Shown: positions 54,339 through 63,143 of the stretch, piece after piece
How the letters are laid out: each line of letters opens with the position of its first letter
Numbering within the stretch: the first letter of the stretch is position 1
Assembly (NCBI RefSeq): GCF_002135205.1
Contig: NZ_NEFZ01000007.1
Location: 1 to 64,000 of the forward strand
Direction: 5' to 3'
From: Acinetobacter sp. ANC 4204
Lineage (GTDB): Bacteria > Pseudomonadota > Gammaproteobacteria > Pseudomonadales > Moraxellaceae
Length of the DNA: 64,000 bases
The notes under the pieces: model-generated
Told to the model about the DNA's origin: nothing
The model's database searches: none
What the model saw: only the letters and a program-made list of their open reading frames with translations
Made by a program: the position numbers and the translations under genes

Positions 54339-54374
54339 GCTATTTGTTATTATATTTTTTTTGCTTAGGCTATT
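54328..54374 (+). repeat. 17-bp direct repeat at the 3' end of the LysR gene
   Basis: TTTTTGCTTAGGCTATT occurs at 54328-54344 and again at 54358-54374 with a 30-bp period. The first copy includes the stop codon of the LysR gene. It looks like a small local duplication, perhaps polymerase slippage. No hairpin is formed. Confidence 0.85.
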
Positions 54375-54858
54375 CTATAGAGTCAACCTAACCCGTATAT
54401 AGATGCTTTATAGAAAGATTTTTTGTACCTTGATTAACAAAACTATCATCCATTGGTTTAGTTTATTCATTATCGAGGCCGTGACAAAAAATTGTATCTG
54501 TATCCTAAATCACCATGTCAGTGCTCATTGTGAGACCGTATGGATGATGTAGTTGTGAATGTAGATAGATGTAAAAGTAGGCGATGAAATATGCATATTA
54601 AGCTTTGGTTGAAATCAAAGCATACACATCAGGATTGTGTTTTTTATAAAAATTATCTTAAATTATAAGCTTTCAGCTTTGCTTTCCAGACTGCATATCT
54701 AATGAAAACGTGACTTTAAATTTGATGCTAATTCGCTTTATTGAATAACAGTATCGTAAACTCAGATCAAAGCTAATCCTACTAAATAGTCGCTTATTCT
54801 AAGCAGAAGCTTTAAAATAGAGATAAAAGACAACTGTAATGAATTAGCACATATAGGT
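54375..54858. other. Gene-free stretch between the LysR and LRAT-fold genes
   Basis: About 480 bp, AT-rich, with no reading frame, repeat or terminator that I can support. A weak ACAC/GTGT dyad followed by TTTTTTAT around 54628-54650 could end a transcript. A clear promoter for the next gene cannot be assigned. Confidence 0.35.
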
Positions 54859-55398
54859 ATGCAACAACAAAAACCACACTATCCTTTGGGAGCTCATCTC
54901 ATAGTCAAGCATTTTGGCTATACGCATCACGGCATCTATGCTGGGCGTGGGCGTGTGATTCATTATTCAGGTTTTGCTCATCTTTTTAGAAAGCATCCCA
55001 TTGAAATGACCTCGATTGAAAATTTCAGTCATGGACGTAAAATTATTGTTAATCAATACCAAAACCCCAAATATAAAGGCCGTAAGGTTGTGCGACGAAT
55101 GCGGTCACGTATGCATGAAAACAACTATCATCTTATTATTAACAACTGTGAACACTTGTGTACCTGGGCCATTACGGGCGTTGAAAGCAGCCCACAAGTC
55201 ATTAAGATGATGAACCGACTGACGACTATTGGTTACGTCAGTTCTGTAATGAGCTTTATGAACAGCCTCATGTTAACGCTCACCACGACCTGTTTTGCTT
55301 TGGTACTCTATATCAAGAAAAAATTACGTGATAAAGCCAAACGGCAGATTGGTAGCTATCTTGAGTTTAAAGAACAACGCTCTAAAAAAAATCACTAA
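54859..55398 (+). CDS. LRAT-fold (lecithin retinol acyltransferase family) protein
   Basis: This 179-aa protein has an LRAT/NlpC-P60-related core: HYPLGAHLIVKHFGYTHHGIYAGRGRVIHYSG (about 7-38; the His after THH is the catalytic base) and the nucleophile region NNYHLIINNCEHLCTWAITG (about 93-112; the Cys in NNCEH). The C-terminal part contains a hydrophobic segment, VSSVMSFMNSLMLTLTTTCFALVLYI, that is likely to anchor it in a membrane, followed by a Lys-rich tail. Bacterial LRAT proteins have mostly unknown roles; acyl transfer or lipid hydrolysis is the family chemistry. Its stop overlaps the stop of the opposite gene by four bases. Confidence 0.85.
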   Translation: MQQQKPHYPLGAHLIVKHFGYTHHGIYAGRGRVIHYSGFAHLFRKHPIEMTSIENFSHGRKIIVNQYQNPKYKGRKVVRRMRSRMHENNYHLIINNCEHLCTWAITGVESSPQVIKMMNRLTTIGYVSSVMSFMNSLMLTLTTTCFALVLYIKKKLRDKAKRQIGSYLEFKEQRSKKNH

Positions 55399-55853
55399 CG
55401 CGAACGAAGTTGAAATGGCGGAAACTTATCTTCAACCAAATTGAGTTGAATATCATACTCTAACCAAGCTTTCGCACCATCAAGCACGGTCGTAAAACCA
55501 CCCGTAGCATCCATCACGTAATGCATCAACTCATTGCCCTGAAGCTCAATGTCATAGTTTCGAATCATGACATAGGTATTCATACTGTCGATTTGCTCAA
55601 ATACGAAGTCAACTTTGGTTCTAGGTGCTCCCCATTCAATACTAATAAGTTCATGCTCAACGACTTGTAATACATGAATAGAGTGCGTAATTTGGTATTT
55701 ATCCCATGTCCAATCCACAACAGCCCCTTTTTCAATATAACCCGATGACTGACTGAACCAAAATTTAGTGGTAATGAGTGGGTCAACGAAAGCATTAAAC
55801 ACAATATTCACAGAACGCCGAATCAACATTTGGGTTTCAATTACTGTAGTCAT
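55395..55853 (-). CDS. SRPBCC-domain protein (AHSA1-like)
   Basis: The 152-aa protein has the START/Bet v1-like fold in the form of an AHSA1/polyketide cyclase domain: TQMLIRRSVNIVFNAFVDPLITTKFWFSQSSGYIEKGAVVDWTWDKYQI, WGAPRTKVDFVFEQIDSMNTYVMIRNYDIE and a C-terminal helix with GFTTVLDGAKAWLEYDIQLN. It is a cytoplasmic protein with a lipophilic pocket of unknown ligand. It is convergent with the LRAT-fold gene, the two stop codons overlapping by four bases. No operon partner is close. I cannot assign a specific function. Confidence 0.85.
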   Translation of the reverse strand: MTTVIETQMLIRRSVNIVFNAFVDPLITTKFWFSQSSGYIEKGAVVDWTWDKYQITHSIHVLQVVEHELISIEWGAPRTKVDFVFEQIDSMNTYVMIRNYDIELQGNELMHYVMDATGGFTTVLDGAKAWLEYDIQLNLVEDKFPPFQLRSR

Positions 55854-55967
55854 TTTTATATCCTAATCATTTTTAAGCTTAGTGATAGCACATCTTAATG
55901 AACCAAGAATATCGAAGAATTGTTATGGCTTAGATGATGCCGATCTTCTCTTGAGTATTTGTTTTAG

Positions 55968-56879
55968 TTAACGCAGATTCGCTTTATGTGGACTCATTTC
56001 GGGAGGTAGAGGATGTTTGAGAGAGCTGAGCATTTCACGTTCTATTCCACGAACAATTGCATCCAAAGCCAAATCGTTTTCCTGAAGCCCAAAAGGTTCT
56101 TCTAACTCTGCACTTAACGCATCTAAACCTAAAACAAGATAAGCAATTAATGCCACGATCACAGGTGACCAGAAACCTAAACTGGAACTTAGGCTAAAGG
56201 GCAAAATCACGCAGAAAGAATACACGGCGCGATGTAATAGAACAGAATAAGAGAATGGTAATGGCGTCGATGAAATACGATCGCAACCTGCATGAATATC
56301 TCCCATTGCAACTGTATGCTGGCGTAAACCACTGTAAATAATGTCGCTAATTTCTCCTTCCTTATAAAGGACGGTCAAATCTTTTTGTGCAAGCTCTAAT
56401 ACGTATTGAGGTTGATTTGAGTGATTCTTTAACACTTGCCACTCTTCATCTTTGAATTGTGTTTTTTCTCGATAATGTTCAAATGCATAGCTTTGTTTGC
56501 GTAAACGGTCACGGAGTAAATGACTAAATAACATGACGCGATACATTAAAACTTCACGCGCTGTATCATTTAATACATAACTATCACGAATTATATGTCT
56601 CGAATTGGCAATCAATGCACCCCACAGCTTGCGCCCCTCCCACCAACGGTCATAACATGCCGTATTTCGAAAACTTAAAAATATAGAAAGAATCACACCA
56701 AACACGGTGAAACCAATAGTTGGTACCGCAGGAACAGAAACAAAATGCTGTGTAGATAAATATACCAATAGCGTTGAAATCAGAACACCAACCATTAGTG
56801 CAGGAAAAACCTTGGGGAGTATGGTGCCACGCCATGCAAAGAGTAATGCAAAACTATTGGTTTTATCTCGAACAATCAC
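55968..56879 (-). CDS. Bestrophin-like (UPF0187, YneE-type) channel protein
   Basis: This 303-aa membrane protein starts with GTG at 56879, with AGAGGA upstream. It has four hydrophobic segments and the bestrophin-family signatures FGVILSIFLSFRNTACYDRWWEGRKLWGALIANSRHIIRDSY (about 57-98) and GCDRISSTPLPFSYSVLLHRAVYSFCVILPFSL (about 199-231). LEEPFGLQENDLALDAIVRGIEREML is conserved near the C terminus. Bacterial members conduct sodium or other small ions as pentamers. Its role in the cell is unknown. A terminator separates it from glnS. Confidence 0.88.
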   Translation of the reverse strand: MIVRDKTNSFALLFAWRGTILPKVFPALMVGVLISTLLVYLSTQHFVSVPAVPTIGFTVFGVILSIFLSFRNTACYDRWWEGRKLWGALIANSRHIIRDSYVLNDTAREVLMYRVMLFSHLLRDRLRKQSYAFEHYREKTQFKDEEWQVLKNHSNQPQYVLELAQKDLTVLYKEGEISDIIYSGLRQHTVAMGDIHAGCDRISSTPLPFSYSVLLHRAVYSFCVILPFSLSSSLGFWSPVIVALIAYLVLGLDALSAELEEPFGLQENDLALDAIVRGIEREMLSSLKHPLPPEMSPHKANLR

Positions 56880-56906
56880 AGTTCATTCCTCTTGATTTCG
56901 CTACGA

Positions 56907-56932
56907 AAAGGCTCAACCGAAGTTGAGCCTTA
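56907..56932 (-). terminator. Terminator of glnS
   Basis: AAGGCTCAAC and GTTGAGCCTT form a perfect 10-bp stem; on the minus strand the loop is TTCG and TTTTCG follows. Confidence 0.88.
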
Positions 56933-56987
56933 TATCTATTTTCACATCCATAAAAGCATAGCTTTATTTAGTGTTTAAGCAAAAGCC

Positions 56988-58706
56988 TTATTTCGGCTTA
57001 AAACTATCTTTTAAGTCCAAAATACGGTTAAACACTGGTTTATCACTGCTATGGTCGTACTGATCTGCAACAAAATAACCTTCACGTTCAAACTGGAAAC
57101 GTTCTTCAGGCTGTGCTTGTGCAAGTGCAGGCTCAATCACTGCTTGTACAGTTTTCAATGACTCAGGGTTGAGATGTACAAGGAAATCATCATCCGCATC
57201 AGGTGCTGCTTCGTTAAATAAACGATCATAAATACGGACTTCAGCTGGAATACCTTTAGTCGCAGATACCCAATGAATCACACCTTTAACTTTACGACCT
57301 TCAGGATTTTTACCTAAAGTTTCAGGGTCAATTGAACATTTCAACTCCACCACTTCACCGTTTTCATCTTTAATTACTTCATCACACTTAATCACATAAG
57401 CATGACGTAGACGAACTTCACCACCCGGAATTAAACGCTTGAAGCCTTTTGGTGGTTCTTCTTCAAAGTCTTTACGGTCGATATAAATTTCAGATGTTAA
57501 TGGGATCACACGCTCACCCATGTCTACATTTGGATGACGTGAATGAGTTAAATCTATATCGTTAGGCAAATTTGTGAGTGTGACTTTGAGTGGATTCAAT
57601 ACTGCCATACCACGAGCAGCTGTATTTTCCAAAGACTGACGGATGCAGTATTCAAGCATTGCAACATCAACAATACCATCTGACTTCGATACACCTACAC
57701 GCTTACAGAAGTCACGTAGACCTTCTGGGGTAAAACCACGACGTCGCATACCGACAACCGTTGGCATACGTGGGTCATCCCAGCCATTAACATAACCACC
57801 TTCAACCAATTTACGTAATTTACGCTTAGAGGTAATGGTGTAGTCTACATTTAATCGACTCGACTCATACTGACGTGGTACTGCTTCCGAGTGAACTTTT
57901 TCAACCACCCAGTCATAAAACGGACGGTGGTCTTGGAACTCTAGGGTACACAATGAGTGAGTAATCCCTTCAATTGCATCTGATAATGGATGCGCATAGT
58001 CGTACATTGGGTACATTTTCCATTTATCACCTGTTTGGTGATGCTCTGAATGGAGTACACGGTACAAAATAGGGTCACGCATATGCACATTTGGAGATGC
58101 CATATCAATCTTGGCACGCAGAACAGCTTCACCTTCTGCAAACTCACCATTGTTCATTTTTTCAAAACGCGCAAGGTTTTCTTCAACTGAAGTATCGCGA
58201 TAAGGCGAGTTTTTACCTGGCTCAATAAAGTTACCGCGGTTCAAACGGATTTCTTCAGGTGACTGTAAATCAACGTAAGCATCACCCTGTTTAATCAGTT
58301 GAATCGCCCATGCATGGAGTTGATCGAAATAGCTTGACGCATAGCGTGGTTCGCCATTCCATTCAAAACCTAACCACTTAACGTCATTGGCGATCCCATC
58401 GACATATTCTTGTTCTTCTGCATCAGGGTTGGTGTCATCAAAACGGAGGTTGCAAGAACCATCAAATTCGTTAGCAATACCAAAGTTTAGGCAAATCGCT
58501 TTCACGTGGCCAATATGTAAATAACCATTCGGCTCTGGTGGAAAACGTGTGACAACTTTTTGCGTACGTCCTTCGGCCAAATCTTCGGTAATCACTTGGC
58601 GCACAAAGTCTAAGCCTGGCTGTTGTTCTTGCTGCGCTGCGACAGAGGCATTGTTACTTGGTGTCGGGTTATTTGGCAGTGTTGAAACAACATCATTCGG
58701 CTTCAT
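56988..58706 (-). CDS. glnS: Glutaminyl-tRNA synthetase
   Basis: The 572-aa class I synthetase charges tRNA(Gln). It has [24 protein letters not shown] (HIGH motif, about 57-80), [21 protein letters not shown], a catalytic-core [25 protein letters not shown] and the KMSKS counterpart [28 protein letters not shown]. The C-terminal anticodon-binding beta barrels contain [40 protein letters not shown]. Compared with the Escherichia coli enzyme it has a short extra N-terminal tail rich in Pro, Asn and Gln (about 20 residues). It is monocistronic with its own terminator and is divergent from ppiB. Confidence 0.97.
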   Translation of the reverse strand: MKPNDVVSTLPNNPTPSNNASVAAQQEQQPGLDFVRQVITEDLAEGRTQKVVTRFPPEPNGYLHIGHVKAICLNFGIANEFDGSCNLRFDDTNPDAEEQEYVDGIANDVKWLGFEWNGEPRYASSYFDQLHAWAIQLIKQGDAYVDLQSPEEIRLNRGNFIEPGKNSPYRDTSVEENLARFEKMNNGEFAEGEAVLRAKIDMASPNVHMRDPILYRVLHSEHHQTGDKWKMYPMYDYAHPLSDAIEGITHSLCTLEFQDHRPFYDWVVEKVHSEAVPRQYESSRLNVDYTITSKRKLRKLVEGGYVNGWDDPRMPTVVGMRRRGFTPEGLRDFCKRVGVSKSDGIVDVAMLEYCIRQSLENTAARGMAVLNPLKVTLTNLPNDIDLTHSRHPNVDMGERVIPLTSEIYIDRKDFEEEPPKGFKRLIPGGEVRLRHAYVIKCDEVIKDENGEVVELKCSIDPETLGKNPEGRKVKGVIHWVSATKGIPAEVRIYDRLFNEAAPDADDDFLVHLNPESLKTVQAVIEPALAQAQPEERFQFEREGYFVADQYDHSSDKPVFNRILDLKDSFKPK

Positions 58707-58939
58707 AGTTTAAAAATCACTTTGATGAAAAAATTGAGGAAAAACAGGCTGTGCTACATCAGCATAATTCTAACCGATCTATCGGCTAATTTATGAATAT
58801 TTTACAGCCCCTTAAACGATATTTGATCTATTTTACAAAGAAAATAACGTTTTTACTTGCCTTGTAGTTTACAGTTTGCTTATGCTTCTCACAACCAAAA
58901 AACCCATGGCTTTGATGTCCATGATCAGGAGATTACACA

Positions 58940-59449
58940 ATGAGTTTTCCTCAAGTCGAATTAAACACCAATAAAGGTCGTATTATTCTTGAACTTAACA
59001 ACGAAAAAGCACCGATTACTGTTGCTAACTTCTTAGAATACGTACGTGACGGTTTCTATGACGGCGTAATTTTCCACCGCGTGATCGACGGCTTCATGAT
59101 CCAAGGTGGTGGTATGGATGAAAACTTCAAAGAAAAAGCAACACGTGATGCAATTGAAAACGAAGCTGATAACGGCTTAACCAATGACCTTGGTACAATT
59201 GCAATGGCACGTACACAAGCACCTCACTCGGCATCTGCTCAGTTCTTTATTAACGTGGGTAACAACTCGTTCCTTAACCACTCGGGCAAAACGGCTCAAG
59301 GTTGGGGTTATGCAGTTTTCGGTAAAGTAACTGAAGGCCTAGACGTAGTAAACGAAATTAAAGGCGTTCGTACTGGCAACCGTGGCTACCATGCTGACGT
59401 TCCACTAGAAAACGTTGTAATTGAATCTGCTAAGATTATTTCTGAATAA
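58940..59449 (+). CDS. ppiB: Cyclophilin-type peptidyl-prolyl cis-trans isomerase
   Basis: This 169-aa cytoplasmic cyclophilin isomerises X-Pro bonds. The active-site signature is [23 protein letters not shown] (about 37-59), with the catalytic Arg in [53 protein letters not shown] and [22 protein letters not shown] complete the fold. There is no signal peptide, which separates it from periplasmic PpiA. AGGAG precedes the ATG. It is followed by a palindromic repeat and lpxH on the same strand. Confidence 0.95.
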   Translation: MSFPQVELNTNKGRIILELNNEKAPITVANFLEYVRDGFYDGVIFHRVIDGFMIQGGGMDENFKEKATRDAIENEADNGLTNDLGTIAMARTQAPHSASAQFFINVGNNSFLNHSGKTAQGWGYAVFGKVTEGLDVVNEIKGVRTGNRGYHADVPLENVVIESAKIISE

Positions 59450-59521
59450 AAATCCCTCCTAACCTCCCTTTAAAAAAGGGAGGAAGTCCCTCTTTTTAAA
59501 GAGGGATTTAGGGAGATTAAA
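59450..59521 (+). repeat. Nested palindromic repeat (REP-like) between ppiB and lpxH
   Basis: About 72 bases with three palindromic layers. An outer pair AATCCCTCCTAA / TTAGGGAGATT is imperfect. A first inner hairpin is CCTCCCTTT / AAAGGGAGG. A second is TCCCTCTTT / AAAGAGGGA. The layout fills almost the whole 77-bp intergenic space and looks like a dispersed intergenic repeat of Acinetobacter. Only one copy is in this window. Its right end, GGGAG at 59511-59515, may act as the ribosome binding site of lpxH, 11 bases before its ATG. Confidence 0.75.
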
Positions 59522-59526
59522 TTAAA

Positions 59527-60258
59527 ATGGAAACTTCCGTGACCTATCTGTTTATCGCCGATTTACACTTGTCACCAGATCACCCTCGACTCATTCGGGG
59601 GTTTTTAGATTTATTAGATGCTTATAAAAACAAGAATACCCAGCTGTATATTTTAGGTGATTGGTTCAACGCATGGATTGGCGACGACTACACAGCTCCT
59701 TGGCTAGATGAAATCGTAAGTGCGCTACAACAATTTTCAAATGCAGGCAATCATATCTACTTCTTAACAGGTAACCGTGATTTTGCTCTTGGACAAACAT
59801 TTCTTGATCAATTCAATGGGGAACTTTTATCTGAGATCACGACACTTCATATTGCAGGGAGTATCATTCGTATTGAACATGGTGACCTACTCTGCACGGA
59901 CGATATATCTTATCAGCGTTTCCGGAAGATTATTCGAAACCCACTATTGCTGAAATTATTAAAAAATACACCTCTCAGCTTTAGACAAAAACTAGCCAAC
60001 GGCTTCCGTAAAAAAAGTCATCAAGCACAGCAGTTGAAAAGCTATGAAGTGATGGATGTGAATCAAGACGCGGTTCAAACAGCCCTAAAAAATGTCGATT
60101 TACTCATCCATGGACATACTCACCGTGCCAATATTCATGATGTCGAAAGTAAAAAAAGAATTGTACTTGGTGACTGGAAAGAAGATTCTGCTCAGATTTT
60201 AGAAATTGACCCGACACAAAATGATCATGCATTGTATTTAAACACGTGGCGGTATTAA
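59527..60258 (+). CDS. lpxH: UDP-2,3-diacylglucosamine diphosphatase LpxH
   Basis: This 243-aa calcineurin-like metallophosphoesterase cleaves UDP-2,3-diacylglucosamine to lipid X and UMP, the fourth step of lipid A synthesis. Metal-binding motifs are FIADLHLSPDHPRL (about 8-21), LGDWFNAWIGDDY (about 40-52), TGNRDFALG (about 78-86), IEHGDLLCTDD (about 115-125) and HGHTHRANIHD (about 195-205). It is peripheral at the inner membrane. Order ppiB-lpxH is common in gammaproteobacteria. The palindromic repeat sits between them and ends near the start codon. Confidence 0.94.
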   Translation: METSVTYLFIADLHLSPDHPRLIRGFLDLLDAYKNKNTQLYILGDWFNAWIGDDYTAPWLDEIVSALQQFSNAGNHIYFLTGNRDFALGQTFLDQFNGELLSEITTLHIAGSIIRIEHGDLLCTDDISYQRFRKIIRNPLLLKLLKNTPLSFRQKLANGFRKKSHQAQQLKSYEVMDVNQDAVQTALKNVDLLIHGHTHRANIHDVESKKRIVLGDWKEDSAQILEIDPTQNDHALYLNTWRY

Positions 60259-60324
60259 TCATCTTTTAAACATCTAATCCAAGCACACTATGTCGCCATT
60301 AACTTAAAGTACTACAATGATTCA

Positions 60325-61134
60325 TTACTTATGTGTCCGTGTTTTTCTAAGTTCGGTGGGTGTAATTCCAAATAACTGTTTAAATTTACTGGTAAATTTT
60401 GATTGTGAATGATAGCCGCATTGCTCTGCAATTAGTCCTATTGGTTCCATTGTTGTTTGTATCAAATGTAAACCATACCCTAGTTTGGTTTGGCGAATCA
60501 AAGATAAAATATCAATTTCTTCGGCAATAAGTTTTCTTCTTAAGGTCGATTCACTCATTGCAAGTTGCGTTGATACCCGCTTCATATTCCATGCAATACT
60601 CACATCATGACTGATAATGTCATGTATTCGATGCCCAAGAGAAGGATTTCTCGCAATCGCGCCCACATCTGCATACCCTAAACAGTAAAGTAGCTGTAGT
60701 ATTTCCTGCCTTCTAAAGTGCCACGTCTCAGGTGGGGAGACGAGTGACCATTCAATCAATTGCATTAACGTTGTTTTTAAAATATCGTGTATTTCCCCTT
60801 GAAAATAATTTTTCTGACTCACCCCTGCATGTTTGAATTGAACAAAATCCTGATAATCAAACTCTATAAGCACTGCAACATATTCATCATGTTCATTTGG
60901 AATATTTCTCATATCTATTTTTGGGCTATTCGATAAAAATACAAAGGAGCCTTGTGGGCATACAATCTCACCACTAGAGCCGAGCTGCTTTTCACCAGAA
61001 AGTACAAATATGATTAACGGTTTTATAATCGGAGCACTCAATATAAGTTGCTCTTGTTTAGATGAATACAACGAAAAAGGTAATTTTTTCTTTTCATTTA
61101 CGAGTTTTTTTACTAACCCTAATACTTCTTGCAT
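60325..61134 (-). CDS. AraC-family transcriptional regulator
   Basis: The 269-aa protein has an N-terminal cupin-like half (LYSSKQEQLILSAPIIKPLIIFVLSGEKQLGSSGEIVCPQGSFVFLSNSP) and a C-terminal double HTH at about 165-265: MKRVSTQLAMSESTLRRKLIAEEIDILSLIRQTKLGYGLHLIQTTMEPIGLIAEQCGYHSQSKFTSKFKQLFGITPTELRK. This is the layout of AraC activators that sense a small molecule. The target may be the PEBP-family gene 138 bp upstream on the same strand, or more distant genes; nothing fixes it. It is convergent with lpxH. Confidence 0.88.
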   Translation of the reverse strand: MQEVLGLVKKLVNEKKKLPFSLYSSKQEQLILSAPIIKPLIIFVLSGEKQLGSSGEIVCPQGSFVFLSNSPKIDMRNIPNEHDEYVAVLIEFDYQDFVQFKHAGVSQKNYFQGEIHDILKTTLMQLIEWSLVSPPETWHFRRQEILQLLYCLGYADVGAIARNPSLGHRIHDIISHDVSIAWNMKRVSTQLAMSESTLRRKLIAEEIDILSLIRQTKLGYGLHLIQTTMEPIGLIAEQCGYHSQSKFTSKFKQLFGITPTELRKTRTHK

Positions 61135-61272
61135 ACATCAATAATCATATTAATTTTTGATAAAATACAACCTAATGTGAATAAAGTCATATTAAATTCA
61201 AATTTTCCCAAAAACACTGTCTAAAGCAGAGTAAATGCTTGAAACAGTGTGAGATGTATTTGGCTATATAGA

Positions 61273-61833
61273 TTAATCACGCTGATATAAAGCAGTTATT
61301 GTGCTGGAAGCCAGAGCATTTGCTCGAACCATATACCCTGTTAAAGCACCTGATGCATTTTCAGGTAGATCCAACTTCTTAGATAAAGCAAAAACTGTAA
61401 ATTGATAACGATGTACACCATGTCCTTGGGGTGGGCATGCACCGCCAAAGCCTGCTACACCATAATCGTTTTTAATACTTAGGCTTCCCTTCGGCGCCAA
61501 GTTTCGACTAAGATCACCTGCCCCTGTCGTTAATACAGTCACATCTTTCGGAATATTAACAATTTGCCAGTGCCACCACCCACTCCCCGTTGGAGCATCG
61601 GGGTCATACGCTAGAACAGCAAATGCTTCCGTTCCTTTTGGCGCGCCATGCCAAGAAAGTTGTGGTGATAGATTTTGACCATTACACCCAAACCCTTGAA
61701 ACTCCTGAGCTTGACTCATTAATTGATCTTGTGAAATATCGGTACTTTTCAGTATGAATTCATCGGCCCAAGATGTTGCACCAATACCCAACATACAACT
61801 AGAAATCAATAACTTAAAAAATAAATGACGCAT
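61273..61833 (-). CDS. YbhB/YbcL-family protein (PEBP / Raf kinase inhibitor-like), exported
   Basis: I take the ATG at 61833 (186 aa), which opens a signal peptide RHLFFKLLISSCMLGIGATSWA with cleavage before DEF; the frame runs 21 codons further without a ribosome binding site. The PEBP core has SPQLSWHGAPKGTEAFAVLAYDPDAPTGSGWWHWQIVNIP (about 47-86; DPDAP and the ligand pocket), KNDYGVAGFGGACPPQGHGVHRYQFTVFAL (about 110-138) and a helical C terminus. Bacterial members bind phosphate-like ligands, but their role is not clear. It is probably periplasmic and monocistronic. Confidence 0.87.
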   Translation of the reverse strand: MRHLFFKLLISSCMLGIGATSWADEFILKSTDISQDQLMSQAQEFQGFGCNGQNLSPQLSWHGAPKGTEAFAVLAYDPDAPTGSGWWHWQIVNIPKDVTVLTTGAGDLSRNLAPKGSLSIKNDYGVAGFGGACPPQGHGVHRYQFTVFALSKKLDLPENASGALTGYMVRANALASSTITALYQRD

Positions 61834-62132
61834 ATAAGATAACCCTATTGTTATACCTCTTGATATGTAAAGTATAAAATATCTAAATCCAGTCACTTAT
61901 CCCAAAACCTAGCAACTTTTATCCTTTTAGGTGTCAAATACAAATCAATTTAAATCAATTGCCATAAGCCCGATAGATTACGGCTATCCCAACCATTAAC
62001 GTTTTACAGTGACCAAGAGAAAACTTATAGATATAAAACAACTCTAAGCCATTGCGAAAAATATGCTGAAATTGGACCTAAAACTTATTTTATCTATTAC
62101 AATTATTTTAAGTTCAATTTGACTGATGACTA

Positions 62133-62786
62133 ATGGACACTCTGATTACTGCAAAAACACGATATACAACTAAAGCTTATGACCCGAATAGAAAGATCCC
62201 TCATGAACAGTTTGTTCGATTATTAGAAATTCTCCGCTTAACGCCATCATCTATTAACATCCAGCCTTGGCACTTCTTCATTGCAGAAAATACAAACGCC
62301 AAAGAGCGAATTGCCAAAGCATTGGTGGGTAAATATGCATACAATGCACCCAAAGTTTTAGATTCATCACATACCATTTTATTTTGTACTAAAGCCGACA
62401 TTTCTGAACAGCATTTAGAAAATTTACTTCATCAGGATGAGCTCAACGGACGTTTTAAAGACGATGCCGCTAAACAAGGACAAAAAGACAGTCGCTCTGG
62501 TTATGTAGACTATTATCGTAATGAAAAAGGCGATATTCAGCGTTGGGCGGAAAACCAAACCTTTATTGCTTTAGGCCAAATTCTATTAGCAGCCGCTAGT
62601 GAAAAAATTGATGCAACACCGATCGGTGGCTTTGATGAGTCAATCATTAGTGAAGAACTCGATTTAGTCGCGAAAGGTCTAATTCCCTCTGTACTACTCA
62701 CATTGGGCTACCGTAGCGATGCCGACTTTAATGCCAAATTACCCAAGTCTCGACTAAACAACGTAGATATTTTCACGCAGCTGTAA
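62133..62786 (+). CDS. NAD(P)H nitroreductase (NfsB-like)
   Basis: The 217-aa FMN protein of the nitroreductase family has TAKTRYTTKAYDPNRKIPHEQFVRLLEILRLTPSSINIQPWHFFIAEN (about 6-53; FMN-binding Arg/Thr and Ser/Asn pattern), a middle region with NEKGDIQRWAENQTFIALGQILLAAASEKIDATPIGGFDESIISEEL (about 130-175) and GLIPSVLLTLGYRSDADFNAKLPKSR. It is close to oxygen-insensitive nitroreductase / dihydropteridine reductase (NfsB) and reduces nitro compounds or quinones. RutE belongs to a related branch but is shorter and lacks this pattern. It is monocistronic and ends with a strong terminator. Confidence 0.88.
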   Translation: MDTLITAKTRYTTKAYDPNRKIPHEQFVRLLEILRLTPSSINIQPWHFFIAENTNAKERIAKALVGKYAYNAPKVLDSSHTILFCTKADISEQHLENLLHQDELNGRFKDDAAKQGQKDSRSGYVDYYRNEKGDIQRWAENQTFIALGQILLAAASEKIDATPIGGFDESIISEELDLVAKGLIPSVLLTLGYRSDADFNAKLPKSRLNNVDIFTQL

Positions 62787-62800
62787 TGATAGCTATATAT

Positions 62801-62832
62801 AAAGAAGGGACTCTAAGTCCCTTCTTTATATT
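62801..62832 (+). terminator. Terminator of the nitroreductase gene
   Basis: AAAGAAGGGA and TCCCTTCTTT form a perfect 10-bp stem with a 7-base loop, followed by ATATTTT. Confidence 0.85.
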
Positions 62833-62909
62833 TTAGGTCTGAAAATTGCTTATTTATTTTTAAGCTAAATCATTTCAATCTAAACAAAACAAAAATAGTG
62901 AGGTTACTG

Positions 62910-63143
62910 ATGTCAGTTACACCGTATATGCCAATGAAGTTTGAGTGTGCTCGTTGCAATAAAATCTATTTACGTCAGTATGAAAATAAAATACACACCC
63001 ATTACCCTAACTGTCCCAGTTGTGAGCAACCAGGTTTATTACTCGGTATTGCTGTGCTTGAAGATCTACTCAAACACCCTCAGTCTTTTGTCCGCAATTT
63101 TTTTAAACAGACATTGCATAAGCTAAACAAACTACACTGGTAA
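62910..63143 (+). CDS. Small zinc-ribbon-like protein
   Basis: The 77-aa protein starts at ATG 62910 with GAGG 8 bases upstream. It has FECARCNKIYL (C-x2-C) and YPNCPSCEQPG (C-x2-C), separated by about 20 residues, which would bind one zinc as a rubredoxin/zinc-ribbon knuckle pair. A helical C-terminal tail LEDLLKHPQSFVRNFFKQTLHKLNKLHW follows. The family and function are not known to me. Its 3' end overlaps the convergent DMT transporter gene by 41 bp, the largest overlap in the window, so one of the two ends is constrained by the other. Confidence 0.7.
   Translation: MSVTPYMPMKFECARCNKIYLRQYENKIHTHYPNCPSCEQPGLLLGIAVLEDLLKHPQSFVRNFFKQTLHKLNKLHW

Noticed and set aside
62133..62786. Nitroreductase-family gene as the missing rutE
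   Set aside because: It is over 40 kb from the rut operon, longer than RutE and closer to NfsB-type nitroreductases; position and pattern do not support it.
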